From assembly GCA_023444765.1 (NCBI GenBank), contig JAEXLY010000012.1, forward strand, positions 1 through 5,043: a stretch of 5,043 nt of DNA. The letters run 5' to 3'. The notes under the pieces were generated by a model. It had not been told where the DNA came from and made no database searches. It saw nothing but the letters and a program-made list of their open reading frames with translations. Position numbers and translations under genes: made by a program. This DNA comes from Pseudomonadota bacterium (GTDB lineage Bacteria; Pseudomonadota; Gammaproteobacteria; Xanthomonadales; Xanthomonadaceae). Below, piece by piece: positions 1 to 5,043 of this stretch. How positions within the stretch are numbered: the stretch's first letter is position 1; every line of letters starts with the position of its first letter.

Positions 1-1672
1 CGGCCGGCCCTTCGCCGGGGGCCGCGAACGCGGCCGCCAGCGGATGGCCGGCATCGCGCTCCAGCGCGGCCGCCACGGCCAGGGCCGCTGTCGGATCGAA
101 TCCGCCGAAGGTGTCGACCGAGGCCAGGGCCGGGCGGTCGTCGGTGAGCGTGCCGGTCTTGTCGAACACGATGTCGGTGGCCGTCGCCAGCGTCTCCAGC
201 GCATCCGCACGTGTGGCCAGCATCCCTGCACGCGCAAGGCTGCCGTGGGCGGCGGCCAGCGCGGTGGGCACCGCCAGCGACAGCGCGCAGGGGCAGCTGA
301 TCACGAGCAGGGCCAGGGTGACCTCGAACGCACGCGAGGGGTCGTAAAGGCGCCAGCCGATGTAGACCAGCACCGCCACGAACAGCAGCGAAGCCACGAA
401 ACGGCTGCCGATGTCGTCGGCCAGGCGCGCCAGGCGCGGACGGTGCGACTGGGCGTCCTCCACCAGCCGGGTGAGCTGGGACAGCCGCGTCTCCGGCCCG
501 GTACAGCTGACCCGGATGCGCGCGGGGGCCTCGCGGCCCACGGTCCCGGCAAAGACCGCGTCGCCCGGCGCCTTGCGCACCGCGCCGGATTCGCCCGTGA
601 GCAGCGACTCCTCGAACCAGGCGTCCGCGTCGAGCAGCACGCCGTCCGCCGGTACTGCGTCCCCTACCGCGATGCAGGCGACGTCGCCGCTGCGCAGGTC
701 GGCCAGCGGCACCGATTCGCGGCTGCCGTCGGCGCGCTCGCGCGTGGCGAAGGCAGGCCGGGCGCGGGCCAGCGCATCGACCTGCGCGCTGGCGACGTTG
801 CGCGCGCGCTGTTCGAGCATGCGCGCGGCCAGCAGCAGGAAGACGAACATCACCGCGGCGTCGTACCAGACGTGCGGGCCGCCGCGGACGGTCTCGAACA
901 GGCTGGCGAAGTAGGCCAGCAGGGTGGAGGTGGCGATCAGCGTGTCCATGCCGACGTGGCGCGCGCGCAGTTCGCGCCACATGCCCGACAGGAACGGCCA
1001 GCCCGAGTAGAACACCACCGGCGTGGACAGCAGGAAGGTCAGCCAGCGGAAGAAGTCGCGCGTGGCCGCGGGCATGGTGCTGTCGAAATCGAGGTACAGC
1101 GCCTCGGCCATCATCATGGCCTGGAACATGCCGATGCCGGCGATGCCCAGGCGCAGCAACCAGCGGTTGCGCTCGGCGGTGCGGGCGCGCTCGCGCGCAT
1201 CGCCGCCGGCCAGCCAGGGCCGGTAGCCCAGCGACACCAGCCGGTCGAGCACGCGCGACAGCGGCGTGCGCGCGGGGTCCCAGTCGATGCGGATGCGGCC
1301 GGTGACCGCGTTGGCCGTGACCTCGGCCACGCCGTCCTCGCGCACCAGGGCGTTCTGGATCAGCCAGGCGCAGGCCGCGCAGCGCATGCCATCGGTGAGC
1401 AGGGTGATGCGGCGGCCACCCGGCACGGCGTGGGCGTGTTCGCGCAGCAGGTCTTCACGGTCCCAGGCCGACAGGTCGACCGCCTCGGTGCCCACGCGCC
1501 CGGCGCTGGCGGTGCGCAGGCGGTAGTAGTCGCCGAGATCGGCGTCGCGGATCCAGCGGGCGGCCGAGGCGCAGCCGTCGCAACAGTAGGCGTGGCCGGC
1601 GTCGTCGACGGCGCGCCCGCGCGGTTCGTCCGGCAGCGCTTCGCCGCAGTGGTGGCAGGCGGTCCCCGCCAC
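1..1672 (-). CDS. ccoI: Copper-translocating P1B-type ATPase CcoI/FixI, partial (C-terminus off left edge)
   Basis: Cu(I)-exporting inner-membrane ATPase of the CcoI/FixI family, which supplies copper for the CuB site of cbb3 oxidase. The first 557 residues are visible and the frame is open through base 1. In order there are: an N-terminal cysteine-rich metal-binding region with CHHC (residues 6-9) and CCDGC (30-34); a heavy-metal-associated domain with GMRCAAC (95-101); about six membrane helices (about 172-195, 207-229, 240-262, 267-285, 423-443, 450-475); the actuator TGES (359-362); the ion-selecting CPC (460-462) in the sixth helix; the phosphorylation motif DKTGTLT (504-510, Asp504); and the nucleotide-domain His-Pro (543-544). 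The rest of the ATP-binding domain, the GDG hinge and the last two helices lie outside; family members are about 750-850 residues. The in-frame ccoH stop lies 9 bases upstream with no ATG between, and a later start would lose the cysteine motifs, so the GTG at 1672 is chosen. No clear Shine-Dalgarno is visible, which suggests translational coupling to ccoH. Confidence 0.96.
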   Translation of the reverse strand, partial: MAGTACHHCGEALPDEPRGRAVDDAGHAYCCDGCASAARWIRDADLGDYYRLRTASAGRVGTEAVDLSAWDREDLLREHAHAVPGGRRITLLTDGMRCAACAWLIQNALVREDGVAEVTANAVTGRIRIDWDPARTPLSRVLDRLVSLGYRPWLAGGDARERARTAERNRWLLRLGIAGIGMFQAMMMAEALYLDFDSTMPAATRDFFRWLTFLLSTPVVFYSGWPFLSGMWRELRARHVGMDTLIATSTLLAYFASLFETVRGGPHVWYDAAVMFVFLLLAARMLEQRARNVASAQVDALARARPAFATRERADGSRESVPLADLRSGDVACIAVGDAVPADGVLLDADAWFEESLLTGESGAVRKAPGDAVFAGTVGREAPARIRVSCTGPETRLSQLTRLVEDAQSHRPRLARLADDIGSRFVASLLFVAVLVYIGWRLYDPSRAFEVTLALLVISCPCALSLAVPTALAAAHGSLARAGMLATRADALETLATATDIVFDKTGTLTDDRPALASVDTFGGFDPTAALAVAAALERDAGHPLAAAFAAPGEGPA

Positions 1673-1681
1673 GGAACGGCG

Positions 1682-2178
1682 CTATTGCGCCAGCGACGGG
1701 GCCAGGCGCGTCGCCAGCTGCTGCCGCGGCAGGCGCCCGTGCAGGCGCCAGGCGCCGTCGCCCGGCGCCAGTTCCACGATCCAGTCGTGGTCGTGGTCGA
1801 GCTCGCGCTGCAGGCGCCAGCCGGTATCGCTGGGCGGCAGCTCCAGCGACAGGTCTTCGCTGCCGCGGCTGGGGTGCTGCAGCACCAGGCGCAGCGGTGC
1901 GGCACGATCGAATTCGCCGGTGGCCGGAATCACCTCCAGTACCCCCTCGTCGGCGCGCAGCACCGCGCTCAGGCCCAGGGTGCGCGCCTGCGCGTCCGGG
2001 GCGAGGTCGGCGGTCTGGATCTGGGACACGCGGCGCACGTCGTCGCTGACCACGTCGGTGCCGCCGCTGCGCGTGGCGATGATCACCAGGCTCACGCCCG
2101 CCACCACCGAGAGCAGCGGCAGGCCGATCACCAGCCACATGATCGGCGTCTTCCAGAACGGTTGCTTGTGTTTGTCCA

Positions 2179-2179
<1 letters not shown>
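1682..2179 (-). CDS. ccoH: cbb3 oxidase assembly protein CcoH (FixH family)
   Basis: Predicted single-pass inner-membrane protein of the FixH/CcoH family, needed in studied bacteria for assembly or stability of cbb3 oxidase. It has 165 residues, a normal length. A short N-terminus with FWKTP precedes one membrane helix (about 13-36, containing the family-like GLPLLSVVAG), followed by a periplasmic region. That region carries VSDD (44-47), a beta-rich part with LQHP (100-103) and a WRLHG close (144-148). The usual DDYY-K motif after the helix is here DDVRR, so the call rests on length, topology, the helix sequence, the HP/WRL.G pattern and the position between ccoG and ccoI. The ATG at 2179 shares one base with the ccoG stop (TGATG). 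A GTG one codon upstream (2182) would give a 4-base overlap and 166 residues and cannot be excluded. Only a weak GGA lies at Shine-Dalgarno distance, so coupling to ccoG is likely. An odd HDHD (129-132) sits in the periplasmic part. Confidence 0.88.
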
Positions 2180-3726
<1,547 letters not shown>

Positions 3727-3734
3727 CGCGGCCG

Positions 3735-3738
3735 TCCT
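3735..3738 (-). promoter_or_regulatory. Shine-Dalgarno site of ccoG
   Basis: AGGA on the minus strand, 8 bases before the ATG at 3726, within CAGGACGGC. The same nine bases precede the small membrane gene upstream. It supports the chosen ccoG start. Confidence 0.7.
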
Positions 3739-3741
3739 GCC

Positions 3742-3761
3742 GGGCAGGGGAGGGAGGGGGG
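3742..3761 (+). other. Candidate G-quadruplex tract in the ccoG leader (template strand)
   Basis: Four G-runs (3, 4, 3 and 6 Gs) separated by loops of 2, 1 and 1 bases fit the standard G3+ N1-7 quadruplex pattern. The G-rich strand is the ccoG template strand, and the mRNA carries the C-rich complement ending 15 bases before the ATG. The pattern is seen directly; any effect on transcription is inference. In a GC-rich genome it may be chance. Confidence 0.45.
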
Positions 3762-3837
3762 CTTGTGGCTGCGCAATGTCATCGGGCTGGGCTCCACCGG
3801 ATCGCGGTCACGGCGTGGCTGTGGCGGCGCCGGCGAA

Positions 3838-3867
3838 CCGGACCCCGCCAGTATGGGGATCGTCCGG
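3838..3867 (-). repeat. Imperfect GC-rich inverted repeat (possible mRNA hairpin)
   Basis: The arms CCGGAC (3838-3843) and GTCCGG (3862-3867) are perfect reverse complements. Inside them CCC (3844-3846) can pair with GGG (3856-3858), leaving a 3-base bulge and a loop of about 9 bases, so about 9 GC-rich pairs in all. It lies about 66 bases past the small gene's stop and about 110 bases before ccoG. No T-tract follows in the direction of transcription, so it is not a typical intrinsic terminator. It could stabilise the upstream transcript end or be chance. Confidence 0.35.
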
Positions 3868-3932
3868 ACCGGCCAAAGCGACAGAATGTCCCAGGGGGCC
3901 GGCCCGGCCCGAACACGAGGGCAGCGCCGCGC

Positions 3933-4229
3933 TCAGTCCGGCGGCAGTGCCCGGTTGAAGCGGCTGGCGGGGCGCAGCAGGATCCAGGTGAACAGGCTGG
4001 ACGCTGCCGTGGCCGCCCAGAACATGAAGAAACCGAGCGTGTACCCCAGCTCCCGGGTCATCGGCAGCTCCGGGAACGTCATGTCGCGCAGTGCGATCGG
4101 GTCGATGAAGGCGAAGAACACCATCGTGCACACGCCCGCGGCGAAGAAGCTCGGCCACAGGATCGCGCCGACCCGCTGCGCCATGGGGCGCGGCGGGTGG
4201 TCGAAGCGCGGCTGCGTGAAGTCGGTCAT
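3933..4229 (-). CDS. Small two-helix membrane protein of unknown function, between ccoP and ccoG
   Basis: A 98-residue predicted inner-membrane protein; I do not recognise a named family. A polar, proline-rich N-terminus (PRFDHPPRP, 7-15) leads into a first hydrophobic helix (about 22-42, with WPSFFAAG), a short polar loop (DPIALRDMTFPELPMTREL), a second helix (about 62-85, with FFMFW) and a short basic tail (RPASRFNRALPPD). Two helices predict both ends on the same side, probably cytoplasmic given the basic tail. The ATG at 4229 overlaps the ccoP stop by four bases (ATGA) and has AGGA 5 bases upstream, so it is almost certainly co-translated with the oxidase subunits. It is too long and has the wrong topology for CcoQ, a single-helix protein usually between ccoO and ccoP, and does not look like CcoS. 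From position and topology it may be an accessory or assembly subunit of cbb3 oxidase; that is inference. I recall similar unnamed proteins at this place in Xanthomonadaceae but cannot check. Confidence 0.85.
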   Translation of the reverse strand: MTDFTQPRFDHPPRPMAQRVGAILWPSFFAAGVCTMVFFAFIDPIALRDMTFPELPMTRELGYTLGFFMFWAATAASSLFTWILLRPASRFNRALPPD

Positions 4230-5043
4230 TGCCGTCCTGAAGGAGGGTCCGTCCGGTCGGAGTTTGACAAAGACCACACGTAGGCCGCCACCAGGCGTCC
4301 GCGCGTCTCGCCCAGCAGCTCGCGGTGGGGCGGCATGACGCCGTGGCGGCCCTCGATGATCGTGGCGCGGATGCTGTCGAGCGTGTTGGGGTAGAGCGTG
4401 TTGCGCACGGTCAGGTTGGGGGCGCCGAGGTCCTGGTTGCCCTTGCCCTCGGGCCCGTGGCAGGCCACGCACAGGCTGTCGAAGTACTTCTTGCCGCGGG
4501 CGGCCATGAAGTCGTTGCGCAGCGTGGCCTCGATGTCCTCCGACCGCAGCGCACGCACGTAAGTGGCGGTCTGGGTAATGGCGACATCGCCGCCGATGCC
4601 CTCGAGCACGGTACCCAGCGGCGGCATGATGCCCTGGCGGCCGTCGAGCACCGACTGCAGGATCTGCTCCGGCTCGCCGCCCCAGTTCCAGGTGGCATCG
4701 GTCAGGTTGGGATAGCCCGCGGCGCCCTGGGCGGAGGAGCCGTGGCAGGCCGCGCAGGTGTTGGCGAAGATCGAACGGCCCAGCTCCATCGCCGTCGGGT
4801 CGGCGGCCAGCGCGGCGAAGGGCTGGTCGGCATAGACGCCGAAGGTCTCCTCCAGCAGCCGGTCGTGGCGTGCCTTGTCCGCCTCGTGCGCCTTGGCCGA
4901 GGTCCAGCCCGAGGTTCCGGCGAAGTTGCCCAGGCCCGGATACCAGATCAGGTAGCCGATACCGAAGATGATGGTCAGGTAGAAGCCGTTGATCCACCAG
5001 CGCGGCAGGGGCTTGTTGTACTCGGTGATGTTGCCGTCCCAGA
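4226..5043 (-). CDS. ccoP: cbb3-type cytochrome c oxidase diheme subunit III CcoP (FixP), partial (N-terminus off right edge)
   Basis: Membrane-anchored diheme cytochrome c subunit of cbb3 oxidase, passing electrons from soluble c-type cytochromes or the bc1 complex towards CcoO and the CcoN haem-copper centre. The last 271 residues are visible and the frame is open to the right edge; about 30 or more N-terminal residues are probably missing, as the family is about 290-310. The visible part opens with WDGNITEYNKPLPRWW, the hallmark just before the helix (visible residues about 17-35), ending in YPGLG. A periplasmic linker follows, then two cytochrome c domains: CAACH (96-100) with likely Met ligand in GIMPP (139), and CVACH (191-195) with likely Met ligand in GVMPP (236). 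The protein ends TDPPSGRQ. An internal ATG at 4789 lies after the helix and is not the true start. The TGA overlaps the next gene's ATG. Confidence 0.97.
   Translation of the reverse strand, partial: WDGNITEYNKPLPRWWINGFYLTIIFGIGYLIWYPGLGNFAGTSGWTSAKAHEADKARHDRLLEETFGVYADQPFAALAADPTAMELGRSIFANTCAACHGSSAQGAAGYPNLTDATWNWGGEPEQILQSVLDGRQGIMPPLGTVLEGIGGDVAITQTATYVRALRSEDIEATLRNDFMAARGKKYFDSLCVACHGPEGKGNQDLGAPNLTVRNTLYPNTLDSIRATIIEGRHGVMPPHRELLGETRGRLVAAYVWSLSNSDRTDPPSGRQ
4235..4238 (-). promoter_or_regulatory. Shine-Dalgarno site of the small membrane gene
   Basis: AGGA on the minus strand, 5 bases before the ATG at 4229 and inside the last ccoP codons. It supports this start and indicates that the gene is really translated rather than being an accidental open frame. 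Confidence 0.65.

Larger units (their letters stand above)
3727..3932. other. Intergenic gap between the small membrane gene and ccoG
   Basis: This is the only sizeable non-coding stretch in a run of otherwise overlapping genes. It contains a GC-rich imperfect inverted repeat (3838-3867), a G-rich tract on the plus strand (3742-3761) and the ccoG ribosome binding site. No T-run follows the hairpin, so no intrinsic terminator is seen. No FNR/Anr-type TTGAT-N4-ATCAA box is seen. A weak minus-strand pair, TTGGCC (3876-3871) and CATACT (3855-3850) with 15-base spacing, is too poor to call a promoter. It could be an mRNA leader or processing site within one operon, or hold an unrecognised internal promoter for ccoGHI. 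Confidence 0.6.

Noticed and set aside
1784..1800. Short TCGTGG repeats in ccoH
   Set aside because: Fewer than three copies, coding for the alternating Asp/His in LDHDHDW; too short to be a meaningful repeat.
3838..3867. The hairpin as a rho-independent terminator
   Set aside because: No run of T follows it on the minus strand and the stem has a 3-base bulge.
3850..3876. TTGGCC / CATACT as a promoter for ccoG
   Set aside because: Each hexamer matches about 4 of 6 consensus bases and the spacing is only 15; the CATACT also lies in the loop of the inverted repeat. Too weak to annotate.
3779..3916. A 45-codon minus-strand GTG-started frame inside the gap
   Set aside because: There is no ribosome binding site, the product is Arg/Pro-rich without hydrophobic or domain character, and an open frame of this length is expected by chance at this GC content.

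Overview
The window is a GC-rich (roughly 70% by eye) bacterial segment holding the downstream half of a cbb3-type cytochrome c oxidase locus. All genes are on the minus strand, so transcription runs from high to low coordinates. In that direction the order is: ccoP (diheme cytochrome c subunit, N-terminus cut by the right edge), a 98-residue two-helix membrane protein of unknown function, a 206-base gap, ccoG (polyferredoxin-type cupric reductase), ccoH (FixH-like assembly protein) and ccoI (copper P1B-ATPase, C-terminus cut by the left edge). ccoN, ccoO and possibly ccoQ would be expected beyond the right edge, and often ccoS beyond the left edge.

The GC content, the gene order and the presence of a small membrane gene between ccoP and ccoG suggest a gammaproteobacterium of the Xanthomonadaceae/Lysobacteraceae type. 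This is an inference from memory of such loci, not a database result.

The genes are packed tightly. The stop of ccoP overlaps the start of the small gene (ATGA), the stop of ccoG overlaps the start of ccoH (TGATG), and ccoI starts 9 bases after the ccoH stop with a GTG. The exception is the gap at 3727-3932, which separates a structural-subunit block (ccoP plus the small gene) from an assembly block (ccoG-ccoH-ccoI). It holds a GC-rich imperfect hairpin and a G-quadruplex-type tract just before ccoG, but no convincing gene or terminator.

The genes work together as follows. CcoP is the membrane-anchored electron-entry subunit that passes electrons towards the catalytic subunit. CcoG reduces Cu(II) to Cu(I), CcoI moves Cu(I) across the inner membrane for the CuB centre, and CcoH helps assemble or stabilise the complex. 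The system is known. The less ordinary points are the unnamed small membrane protein, an insertion of about 45 residues in CcoG, a divergent CcoH, and the structured gap.
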